Origin: Candidatus Aminicenantota bacterium
GTDB taxonomy: Bacteria; Acidobacteriota; Aminicenantia; Aminicenantales; Aminicenantaceae
DNA length: 46,888 bases
NCBI GenBank assembly: GCA_014727835.1
Contig: WJMT01000050.1
Coordinates: 1 to 46,888, forward strand
Direction of reading: 5' to 3'
Below are positions 39,805 to 46,888 of this stretch, piece by piece. The notes beneath the pieces were generated by a model, which had not been told where the DNA came from, made no database searches, and worked only from the letters and a program-made list of their open reading frames with translations. The number at the start of each line of letters is the position of its first letter. The stretch's first letter is position 1. The translations under genes and the position numbers were made by a program.

Positions 39805-42231
39805 TTAGAATCTGGTTCCTAAGGTTATATACAAAATATCCTGGGCTTTTCTCGGATTATCAAAGCTCTTGCTCCCCAATCCGTAGATGACCTCAGCTGT
39901 TCCCAAAGGTGAGTTGAACAGGACGCCGGCTCCTAAACCCCATAAAAGATCTGATTTAAAGGTCCTGTTAGGGAGACGTTTTTCCACATCAAAAGCGATG
40001 TTTGATATCAATTGGATATGAAAGAGGTCATTGAAACGATAACGGTAATCGATCCGTAAGGTTTTAATCCGGTTGACGAAAACCTGGTCATAATCCATGC
40101 CAACAAAGGAAAAGGGAGTGCTTTGATTGAAGAATTTATATAAAGGAAGGGAACCTGAACTCAAGCCCAAAAATCCACTGAAGCGAACCGTGTGGTCGTG
40201 ATAGGTATTGTATATATCCGTAGAGACCCCCAGTCTTTGATATTCCTTCTCAGAACCGAGATTTTTAAAGCTCCCCTGGTAATCTGCTTTCAAATACACT
40301 CCCTTTGATGGAAGCAGCACAGCATCCAATGTATCTATGGTGAATGAAGCGCAGACTTTGCAGAGAGAATCATTCAAGTCTGGAAAATACACAGGTCCTG
40401 ATGCGCTTGAATTGACCCGCAGATTTAAAAATTCCTGATGGATTCCGATCTCTGAATTCACCACATTTGAAATGAGAAATCCCAGTCCCAACCCGATTTC
40501 AACTCCCCGGTCCTTATAGGTCAACGGGATGTCTCCGGTTCCATCATAAATATGGACGGGCCTGTTTCTGTATTCCAGGCTCACATAGGGATAGGCCGGA
40601 ACATCAAAACTGCGAGTTGGATAAAACAGTGTTGAATGGAATTGAGTCAGACCCATAAATTGGAGCTCATTTTCTGACCTGAGACCCGGAAACAAAACAT
40701 TGTTGGCATTGAATGCAGCCAATCCCACGATCTTATATCTGTCATCATAGCGGAGCCCAAGGTGAAATGAGTTTTCTTTGGATTCTTTGACCCATAACTT
40801 GAGATCGATTTTATTTGCCCCCAGATGATCGATTTTGTACTGGATGTGAGTGAAATAACGCAGGCTGTATATTTTCATGATCTTTTGTATGATTGATAGC
40901 TCATTGAATCGACTGCCTTTTTTAAGCCCCAACAGCCTCCGGATAAAGGAAGAAGGAAGATTGACATTTCCGGATATCGAGATGTTTTGAATCACCGGAG
41001 CCTGTTCTTCCTCTAGATAGAGTATCAGTTTGACCTCTTTGGAGGATAATGGAATGATCTCTGTTTCTAAGTTCTTTAATCGGAAATTTGTTTTCAAACG
41101 GATTAATTTTTCTTTGAGAGCTTGCTTTTGAAACAGCTGGCCTTTTTCAAGGTCCAGACTTTTTTTGATCTCTTCATAAGGGATGGTCCGGCTTCCTTTT
41201 ATCTGAAAGGTGTGGATATAAGCCGACTCACTTGGTTTCGGACTGCTGCTCACAGGTTCCTGTTTGTAAACATTCTGTTTGATGAGCATCTGTTTCAGTT
41301 GTGGCCAGCTCTGTTCAGCAGCTTGATCTCCGGCTCGTATGATCCCTTTTAATTTATCTTTAAAGAAAAAGTCAAACATGTTGTATGCTCTCAGATCCGG
41401 ACGGATCAAAAAATCAGCCTGCTTGGCATTCTCCGAAGAATGAGACAGTTCTGCGATTTTAATACTCTGCTCCAGAACTCGAAAAGCAGAGTCGAGTTCT
41501 TCCTGTTTTAAAAGCGGTTTTTGTATATCCACAGCAATCACAATATCAGCTCCCATATCTCGGGCCACATCAACAGGAAGGTTATTCAGCAGTCCTCCAT
41601 CGATCAAAAGATGACCTTTCCATTCAACAGGAGTGAATAACGTGGGGATGGACATGGTGGCTCTCATGGCTTTGGCTAAAGACCCTTTTTTGAGTACGAT
41701 CTCTTTTCCTGAAATCAAATCCACAGCCACACATCGGAATGGAATGGGAAGTTGATCGAAATCCTCCAGGTCTTCATAGGGCGTGGTGATTGCTGTGAAA
41801 AAAAGAGAAATATTTTGCCCATAAATAAGTCCTGAGGGCGGAGATGGAACCAATCCGTCCGCTCTAAAATCAAATTGATATTTGCCGCTCAGTCTCTTTT
41901 GAAAAAAAGGAAAATATGACCTTTGGGGGACATCAGAAAATAATGATTTCCAATCCATATCCTCAGCCATTTCTTGGATGTCTTCCCCGCTGTATCCCAT
42001 AGAATACAGAGCTGCAACAAGACCTCCCATACTGGTTCCCACCACATAATCCACAGGGATTTGATATTTGTCCAGGAGTCTCAGAGTCCCTAGGTGAGCC
42101 AATCCCAGAGCACCTCCTCCATCCAGCACAAGCCCGATTTTAGGTCTTTTCTGGCAAAATACATTCTGGCTGGAAAAGACCAAAATCCACACAAATAAGA
42201 GTATCAGGGCTTTTTTTGGTATTCGGTTCAT
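39805..42231 (-). CDS. Patatin-like phospholipase fused to POTRA and outer-membrane barrel (PlpD-like)
   Basis: The 808-residue protein starts at ATG 42231 (AAGGA five bases upstream) with a signal peptide (ALILLFVWILVFSSQNVFC). The patatin domain has the oxyanion loop DGGGALG (37-43), nucleophile S67 in GTSMGG and D211 in LIDGGLLNNLPVD. A POTRA-like segment (about 340-490) leads to a 16-strand-type barrel of the BamA/Omp85 superfamily, ending in aromatic F (YITLGTRF). This matches type Vd autotransporters, where the barrel exports the lipase domain to the surface. The dyad is intact, so lipase activity is expected. Confidence 0.9.
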   Translation of the reverse strand: MNRIPKKALILLFVWILVFSSQNVFCQKRPKIGLVLDGGGALGLAHLGTLRLLDKYQIPVDYVVGTSMGGLVAALYSMGYSGEDIQEMAEDMDWKSLFSDVPQRSYFPFFQKRLSGKYQFDFRADGLVPSPPSGLIYGQNISLFFTAITTPYEDLEDFDQLPIPFRCVAVDLISGKEIVLKKGSLAKAMRATMSIPTLFTPVEWKGHLLIDGGLLNNLPVDVARDMGADIVIAVDIQKPLLKQEELDSAFRVLEQSIKIAELSHSSENAKQADFLIRPDLRAYNMFDFFFKDKLKGIIRAGDQAAEQSWPQLKQMLIKQNVYKQEPVSSSPKPSESAYIHTFQIKGSRTIPYEEIKKSLDLEKGQLFQKQALKEKLIRLKTNFRLKNLETEIIPLSSKEVKLILYLEEEQAPVIQNISISGNVNLPSSFIRRLLGLKKGSRFNELSIIQKIMKIYSLRYFTHIQYKIDHLGANKIDLKLWVKESKENSFHLGLRYDDRYKIVGLAAFNANNVLFPGLRSENELQFMGLTQFHSTLFYPTRSFDVPAYPYVSLEYRNRPVHIYDGTGDIPLTYKDRGVEIGLGLGFLISNVVNSEIGIHQEFLNLRVNSSASGPVYFPDLNDSLCKVCASFTIDTLDAVLLPSKGVYLKADYQGSFKNLGSEKEYQRLGVSTDIYNTYHDHTVRFSGFLGLSSGSLPLYKFFNQSTPFSFVGMDYDQVFVNRIKTLRIDYRYRFNDLFHIQLISNIAFDVEKRLPNRTFKSDLLWGLGAGVLFNSPLGTAEVIYGLGSKSFDNPRKAQDILYITLGTRF

Positions 42232-42279
42232 GAGATTCCTTAAAATCAACCTCGTTGATGCAAAACTCCGGGAGGTCTC

Positions 42280-44379
42280 TTATTGCGTTTTATTGAGCAG
42301 GAAACGGTCAAAAAAATCTGCAGCAGAGCGGTAGACCTGAATCCAGTTTTTGTGACAGAGAAAGCCGTGGACTTCATCAGGTATGATCAAGGTTTCTACA
42401 TGAGCAATACCTAATCTCTTCAGTCGGTGCACCAGATCTGTGGTTTGAATGAAATCCACATTTCGGTCATCATCACCGTGCACAAAAAGCACTGGAGAAA
42501 ACCAGAATTCCACATCAGCCACTGGAGATGACTGAAAAGCGTGATTCATAAGATCATCTCCATAGATGTCCCATCCACCTCCGTTCCTTCGCCTTCCTCT
42601 TAAAGACCAGTCGTGCACTCCGTGAAGGTCCACTCCTGCAGCAAAGAGGTCAGAATCTCTGGCCAGCCCCATGGCTGTGAGGTAACCTCCATAAGAACCT
42701 CCCCAAAGCCCCACTTTTCCGGGATCCACATCATCTCTTCTCTGCAAATACAAACCTGCTGCCACAATGTCTTGATATTCTGAAGCACCTCTGGGTCCTT
42801 GCTTGGGAGCATTTCTGAATTCATAGCCGTATCCGATACCTGAACGATAATTCACAGACAGCACCACATAACCTTTGCCCGTCAAATACTGATTCATGGC
42901 ATAGGCATTGTGATAGTAACCTCTCATATGCCAACCCAGAAGCATTTGTCGAATGGGGCCTCCGTGCATGAAAATGACAGCGGGGCGGCTGTCTCCAGGT
43001 TTCGAATCCTTTGGCACAAAAAGCTGACAGTGTATGGTATATCCATCCGGCGAATGAAGGATGACCTGCTGAGGTTTGACCAGTTTTTCAGAAGGGAAGT
43101 CAGCAGGGATCTCTTGGGGAGCCATGAGATTTGTTTCCCCCTGGCTCATCTTTTTAAAAGCAGGGGCTGCTGGCTGCACAGCGGTTGAGCAGAGAAATAT
43201 CAAGTCCTTGCTCTCAGAGGTCAAAACAGGGGACCATTCAATCCCGTCTCCTGCAGTGAGGCGTTTTGCTTCCCCCCCGGAGACAGGGACCGACCAAAGA
43301 TGGCGACGGTCCATGTCATCCTGATTGGAATTATAAATCAGTTTTTTTCCATCTGAAGTTAAAAAACTATCTTCCACTTCATAATTTCCCGGGGTCAGAG
43401 AGATCAAATTATCATCCTCTAGAGAGAAAGAATAAAGATGCATCCATTTGTCGTGCTCAGAGTAAAACACAAGGTGACTGTCATGGGCCCATCTTAGGGG
43501 CTCTGATGGATAATACTGGGCAAATCCACCTGTGGCATTGGGGCATTCCCATACGGTTTTCGCTTCTTGAGTCGCCACATCAGCAACCATGATCTGATAT
43601 TTTATGCCTCCCCTAAAGGAAGACCTCACACCTTCTATAAAACGAATGAATGCGATGTAATTGCCGCAGGGAGACCAGACCGGATAGGCGTCTCTTTCCA
43701 CTGAGGGGCTGATCCATTTTATGGATTGTTCTGTCAGGTCAAAGATCCCAATAAAACTGTGGTCTTCTCTGTAGCTCACAAAAGCCATTTTTGTTCCATC
43801 CGGAGACCATTGTTGAGCACTGTTTTGTCCTCTTGCTTTAAACAGAATCCTGGGTTGGGCATCTGGTCTGACATCAGACAGAAAAATGTTTCCATGGTTT
43901 TGAAACACCACTTGATTCGATGATGGAGAACACAGAGGAGAGGAGCCTTTTCCGATTTTCCAAAGATTTCCTTCCTGAATATGGACCGCCCATACGGCCT
44001 GTTCTTTTTCTTTGGGGTCAGAGGTGGGGTTGGGATTTTCTCCTTTTCTGTTGGCTGAGCCTCCTTTCACATAGACAAGAATGCTCCCATCACGATTGAA
44101 TTCAAGGTCTCCTATTTCCTGACCGTCGTCTTGATGATAAGAAGTGAGGCGTTTTGCTTTGTAATCAGGGCCCTGAGCTATCCAAATATTCCTTTTTCCT
44201 TTTGAATTGAACACCCAAGCCACCAAATCTCCTTTAGGTGAGAGCTTGAGGTGAGAAGGAAAAGAAGAGCTCATGATCTCCTCTAAATGGAATGATTCTT
44301 TTCCATGAATTGAGTTTAGAAAAATGAAGATGAGTGAAAGCAGGAGAATCCCTGTTTTTTGTAATAATAATTTGTTCAT
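42280..44379 (-). CDS. Exported S9-family serine peptidase (prolyl oligopeptidase/acylaminoacyl-peptidase type)
   Basis: ATG at 44379 has GGAGG six bases upstream and gives a 699-residue protein with a signal peptide (GILLLSLIFIFLNSIHG). Residues 25-400 form a WD40-like beta propeller with repeated SPDG/SPCG motifs (WSPDGTKMAFVSYREDHSF, WSPCGNYIAFIRF). The alpha/beta hydrolase domain has S562 in GLWGGSYGGY, D638 in HGDDDRNV and H671 in DEVHGF, with the oxyanion segment HGGP. It would cut short peptides in the periplasm. It sits 48 nt upstream of the patatin gene, same strand. Confidence 0.93.
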   Translation of the reverse strand: MNKLLLQKTGILLLSLIFIFLNSIHGKESFHLEEIMSSSFPSHLKLSPKGDLVAWVFNSKGKRNIWIAQGPDYKAKRLTSYHQDDGQEIGDLEFNRDGSILVYVKGGSANRKGENPNPTSDPKEKEQAVWAVHIQEGNLWKIGKGSSPLCSPSSNQVVFQNHGNIFLSDVRPDAQPRILFKARGQNSAQQWSPDGTKMAFVSYREDHSFIGIFDLTEQSIKWISPSVERDAYPVWSPCGNYIAFIRFIEGVRSSFRGGIKYQIMVADVATQEAKTVWECPNATGGFAQYYPSEPLRWAHDSHLVFYSEHDKWMHLYSFSLEDDNLISLTPGNYEVEDSFLTSDGKKLIYNSNQDDMDRRHLWSVPVSGGEAKRLTAGDGIEWSPVLTSESKDLIFLCSTAVQPAAPAFKKMSQGETNLMAPQEIPADFPSEKLVKPQQVILHSPDGYTIHCQLFVPKDSKPGDSRPAVIFMHGGPIRQMLLGWHMRGYYHNAYAMNQYLTGKGYVVLSVNYRSGIGYGYEFRNAPKQGPRGASEYQDIVAAGLYLQRRDDVDPGKVGLWGGSYGGYLTAMGLARDSDLFAAGVDLHGVHDWSLRGRRRNGGGWDIYGDDLMNHAFQSSPVADVEFWFSPVLFVHGDDDRNVDFIQTTDLVHRLKRLGIAHVETLIIPDEVHGFLCHKNWIQVYRSAADFFDRFLLNKTQ

Positions 44380-44426
44380 GTGTGCCCTCCTTTGATGGGA
44401 TTGAATATCACCATTTGTTATCAACG

Positions 44427-44471
44427 AACCTGGCTTATTCATAAATAAACAGCGATGTTTTTATTATCATT
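44427..44471 (+). repeat. Imperfect 45-bp direct repeat, copy A
   Basis: AACCTGGCTTATTCATAAAT and the following 25 bases match copy B at 45015 in 36 of 45 positions without gaps; most differences are transitions. It lies between the divergent S9 peptidase and response-regulator genes. Confidence 0.7.
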
Positions 44472-44607
44472 GTATTTTCTGCGATATGCAAGGTCATTTT
44501 AAAATGAAAATCGATACGCATGATAATCATTTGTTTTTTCAATTTTATTGCTTTGTATCCGACTAAATTTTGTGGTTTATTGTAAAAAGCGAAAAAAAGG
44601 ATTCGAT

Positions 44608-44988
44608 TTGCCAAATATCAAGGTTTTGATTGTTGAGGATGAGATCATCATTGCTATGGACATCAAACACACAGTGGAAAATCTGGGAATTCATGCCTCT
44701 GATATCATCTCTTCCGGGGAAGAATCAGTCAAAAAGGCCTTTGAAGTGCGCCCTCACTTGGTGCTCATGGATATCAAATTGAGCGGGAAAATGGATGGCA
44801 TATCTGCCGCAGAGACCATCTACAAGAAGACCAGGATTCCTTCCATTTTTCTGACTGCCTATAATGATGAACAGACTCTCCAAAGAATCCATAAGAACCC
44901 ACAGTTTTTTTCGTTGACCAAGCCTTTTTCTGAACATGAACTCACTGATTCCATAGATAAAACAAAAGAAAAATTCAATTTGTCCTGA
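44608..44988 (+). CDS. Single-domain response regulator (receiver only)
   Basis: The 126-residue protein consists of one receiver domain: acidic pair in VEDE, phosphoacceptor D55 in LMDIKLSGKMDG, T in FLTAY and K in LTKPF. There is no output domain, so it would act through partners or as a phosphate relay, like CheY or Spo0F types. The best start is TTG at 44608 with AAAGG upstream; a longer frame from TTG 44548 adds 20 residues without family support or Shine-Dalgarno. No histidine kinase lies nearby. The gene is flanked by the two copies of a 45-bp direct repeat. Confidence 0.88.
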   Translation: MPNIKVLIVEDEIIIAMDIKHTVENLGIHASDIISSGEESVKKAFEVRPHLVLMDIKLSGKMDGISAAETIYKKTRIPSIFLTAYNDEQTLQRIHKNPQFFSLTKPFSEHELTDSIDKTKEKFNLS

Positions 44989-45014
44989 TCAACTGAATTC
45001 ACTGAAAAACAATA

Positions 45015-45059
45015 AACCTGACTTATCCATTAAGAAATGGCGATGTTTTCATCATTATT
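45015..45059 (+). repeat. Imperfect 45-bp direct repeat, copy B
   Basis: AACCTGACTTATCCATTAAG and the following 25 bases match copy A at 44427 (36 of 45). Copy B contains a small hairpin CCATT-AAGA-AATGG that is not kept in copy A. It lies between the response regulator and the nitrilase-family gene. Confidence 0.7.
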
Positions 45060-45124
45060 ATAAAATTATATTTTCTTGCCTGGAAAAGCAAAATCACACA
45101 TAATGGCCTAAAAGGAGAATTTTT

Positions 45125-45967
45125 ATGAGAATAGCTCTGATTCAACAGCACTGCACCCAGGATGTCAATGACAACCAAAAAAGAGCAATCCAATCTTTCA
45201 AAAAGGCAGCGGACAAAGGAGCAAAACTGATATCCTATGCTGAATTGGGCTTTTCTTACTTTTTGCCTCAAAAGCCCTCCCGCCCCAAGGATACTGAAAA
45301 AGCCGAACCCATACCAGGTCCCACAACAGACCTGTTCACTGAATTGTCCAAAGAGTATAAAGTGGTGACCGTATTGAATCTTTATGAACGAATGGGGGAT
45401 CGAACCTATGACTCTTCTCCTGTGATCGATACGGACGGCTCCATTCTGGGAACCACTCGCATGGCTCATATCATGGATGGAATGGGTTTTTATGAGAAAG
45501 GATATTATGATCCGGGGAATACAGAACAGTTTGTGTATCACTCCTCTTTGGGAAAAGTGGGAGTCGCCATTTGTTATGACCGCCATTTCCCGGAATATAT
45601 GAGAAATCTCGCGCTCAACGAAGCGGAAATTGTTATTGTTCCCCAAGCAGGTGCGGTAGGGGAATGGGCAGAAGGAATGTTTGAAGCTGAACTTCGGGTG
45701 GCTGCGTTCCAAAACGGATACTTTGTGGCCCTAACCAACAGAGTGGGCAAGGAAGACACACTGGATTTTGCGGGAGAATCCTTTGTTGTGAACCCAGAGG
45801 GAAATATCATTGCCCAAGCTCCTTCAGGAAAAGACCATATTCTCTATGCTGAGTGTGATTTGAGCCAGGTCTCAGACTGCACAGCAAAGAGATTTTTTCT
45901 TCCTGACAGAAGACCCGATTATTATCAGCGATTCAAAATAACAGAACCCATGAAGAACGATAAATAA
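45125..45967 (+). CDS. Carbon-nitrogen hydrolase (nitrilase superfamily) with atypical catalytic lysine position
   Basis: The 280-residue protein resembles N-carbamoylputrescine amidases: E40 (SYAELGFSYF), nucleophile C150 (GVAICYDRHFPEYMR), and the segment HIMDGMGFYEKGYYDPG, similar to HIPDDPGYYEKFYFTPG of that group. However, where the catalytic lysine normally sits (KYRKMH) this protein reads TTRMAH, with M113 at the lysine position. AAAAGGAGAATTTTTATG gives the start. A NusG paralogue follows after 18 nt. Fold and superfamily are secure; activity and substrate are open because of the substitution. Confidence 0.85.
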   Translation: MRIALIQQHCTQDVNDNQKRAIQSFKKAADKGAKLISYAELGFSYFLPQKPSRPKDTEKAEPIPGPTTDLFTELSKEYKVVTVLNLYERMGDRTYDSSPVIDTDGSILGTTRMAHIMDGMGFYEKGYYDPGNTEQFVYHSSLGKVGVAICYDRHFPEYMRNLALNEAEIVIVPQAGAVGEWAEGMFEAELRVAAFQNGYFVALTNRVGKEDTLDFAGESFVVNPEGNIIAQAPSGKDHILYAECDLSQVSDCTAKRFFLPDRRPDYYQRFKITEPMKNDK

Positions 45968-45985
45968 AAAGTCCGGAGTGAACTT

Positions 45986-46465
45986 ATGAAGAATTGGTTT
46001 GTTTTGAACACAAAGCCAAAAAAAGAGTTTCAAGTGGAGAAAATATTCAGTAAAAACGGATTTCTGATATACAATCCAAAATACAGACAAGGAGACCGGA
46101 TCCTTCCTTTCTTTTCAGGATATGAGTTTATTTGTTTTGATCACCCGGCTCAATACAGAACAGTCAAATTCACCCGAGGAGTCAAGAGGGTCATCGGAAA
46201 CAAAGAGGGTCCCATCCCTATTCCAGAAAGTGTCATCAGCCAAATCAAAAAACGAGAGATCAATGGTTTCATTGAATTGGAAAAATACGGGAGTGAGCCT
46301 GAAGCTGGGGACCAAGTTCAGGTCATGGAGGGCGCCATGAAAGGACTGAAAGGGGTTTTCAAAAAAGAACTGACTCCCAAAGATCGAGCTTTGATCCTTC
46401 TCAATTATGTTTCTTATCAGGGACATCTCATTGTTGATAAAAAAAAATTGAAAAAAATTCTATAA
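45986..46465 (+). CDS. NusG-family transcription factor (RfaH/UpxY/LoaP-like paralogue)
   Basis: The 159-residue protein has an NGN domain (MKNWFVLNTKPKKEFQVEKIFSKNGFLIYNPKYR ... GVKRVIGNKEGPIPIPESVI in part) and a C-terminal KOW domain (EAGDQVQVMEGAMKGLKGVF, about residues 105-130). It is shorter than housekeeping NusG and lies away from secE/rplK, so it is probably a specialised antiterminator for a long operon. It follows the nitrilase-family gene by 18 nt and overlaps the convergent threonine dehydratase gene by 6 nt. Its target operon is not visible here. Confidence 0.85.
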   Translation: MKNWFVLNTKPKKEFQVEKIFSKNGFLIYNPKYRQGDRILPFFSGYEFICFDHPAQYRTVKFTRGVKRVIGNKEGPIPIPESVISQIKKREINGFIELEKYGSEPEAGDQVQVMEGAMKGLKGVFKKELTPKDRALILLNYVSYQGHLIVDKKKLKKIL

Positions 46466-46888
46466 AACTTGCTTCAATTTCTTAAGGCTGATTTTCGCTC
46501 CGCTCAGTATCAGAGAGATGTTTTTGTGCTTGAAATTTCTGGATTCTTTGAGAAGGGCCCCCACAGGAAGAGCGGCAGCGCCTTCGATCAGCATGTGTTG
46601 TTTTTCAATGACTTGTTTCAACGCATGGGCGATTTCTTGTTCAGATAGGATGACAAACCGGTCCACATATTTTTCACAAAAATCATAGGTGATGGATCCT
46701 TTTTCAATGCCTCCCGCAGTTCCATCTGATAAGGTGGGCTTGGAATCCATCTCAATGATCCTTCCTGCTTTGAGTGATTCATACATAACCGGAGAGTTCT
46801 CAGGCTGGGCTCCGATGATTTCAATGTCAGGATTTTGTTTTTTTAGAAACCCCGCAATACCTGATATAAGGCCTCCCCCCCCCACAGG
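46460..46888 (-). CDS. Threonine dehydratase (serine/threonine ammonia-lyase family), N-terminal part beyond the window
   Basis: The last 142 codons of a fold-type II PLP enzyme are present. The frame enters from the right edge at PVGGGGLISGIAGF, the tetraglycine loop that binds PLP phosphate, continues through IEIIGAQPENSP and DGTAGGIEKGSITYDF, and ends with IEGAAALPVGALL and LILSGAKISL. The PLP lysine lies upstream of the window. No ACT regulatory domain follows, so this is a catabolic or short type, or a serine racemase relative. Confidence 0.85.
   Translation of the reverse strand, partial: PVGGGGLISGIAGFLKKQNPDIEIIGAQPENSPVMYESLKAGRIIEMDSKPTLSDGTAGGIEKGSITYDFCEKYVDRFVILSEQEIAHALKQVIEKQHMLIEGAAALPVGALLKESRNFKHKNISLILSGAKISLKKLKQVL

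Overview
The window looks like chromosomal DNA from a diderm (Gram-negative-type) anaerobic or microaerotolerant heterotroph. The diderm envelope is inferred from a TonB-like protein, a patatin fused to an outer-membrane barrel, and several exported peptidases. Anaerobic or fermentative metabolism is inferred from a single-chain pyruvate:ferredoxin oxidoreductase, an oxygen-sensitive Fe-S L-serine dehydratase and a rubrerythrin-like protein. Base composition is moderate. The poly-proline TonB beside an ECF sigma factor, the many peptidases and the ANKH-like transporter would suit an Acidobacteriota-related lineage such as Aminicenantia, but that assignment is inference from gene style, not from a marker. 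No insertion sequence, prophage, CRISPR array or plasmid function was seen.

Layout. 1-1240 (minus): an ECF sigma factor and an anti-sigma zinc-finger protein continuous in frame with a TonB-like protein, cut by the window start. 1386-5664: D-cysteine desulfhydrase (plus), then thrC-hflK-hflC (minus). 5781-8748: tadA, tRNA-Ser(CGA), a ThiF-family enzyme, an ANKH/MATE-like carrier and tRNA-Ser(GGA). 8787-12455: an alanine/glycine:Na+ symporter, ornithine aminotransferase and a DMT exporter. 12582-14991: the replication/repair trio dnaX-ybaB-recR. 15027-22805: pyruvate:ferredoxin oxidoreductase, L-serine dehydratase, Xaa-Pro aminopeptidase and a site-2 protease with CBS domains. 22817-25506 (minus): an active/inactive M16 peptidase pair. 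25649-27370: an NtrC-type regulator whose 3' end runs into the RNase P RNA gene. 27527-33247 (minus): nuoJKLMN, the membrane arm of complex I, with its own promoter. 33369-36789: initiator tRNA, a DHOD-like flavoprotein, a stand-alone LigD phosphoesterase, and an oxidative-stress group (ferritin-like protein, exported Ni-superoxide dismutase, nitroreductase). 36856-44379: M14 peptidase, patatin/BamA-type protein and S9 peptidase. 44608-46888: a receiver-only response regulator, a nitrilase-family protein, a NusG paralogue and a truncated threonine dehydratase.

How the genes fit together. Exported peptidases (M14, S9, M16 pair) and Xaa-Pro aminopeptidase would supply amino acids. The symporter, serine dehydratase, ornithine aminotransferase, D-cysteine desulfhydrase and threonine dehydratase would import and deaminate them. 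PFOR would oxidise the resulting pyruvate to acetyl-CoA and reduced ferredoxin, and the complex I membrane arm would conserve energy as an ion gradient. The Ni-SOD, ferritin-like and nitroreductase genes look like protection of this oxygen-sensitive chemistry.

The most notable observations are: (1) the in-frame anti-sigma/TonB fusion with a canonical internal ribosome binding site; (2) a Ni-SOD whose nickel hook lies directly behind a Sec signal peptide, next to a 26-bp near-perfect palindrome; (3) a sigma-54 regulator ORF overlapping rnpB by about 79 nt; (4) a promoter-equipped, isolated nuoJKLMN unit; (5) near-leaderless promoter spacing at nuoJ and at the LigD phosphoesterase gene; and (6) a 45-bp imperfect direct repeat flanking an orphan response regulator.
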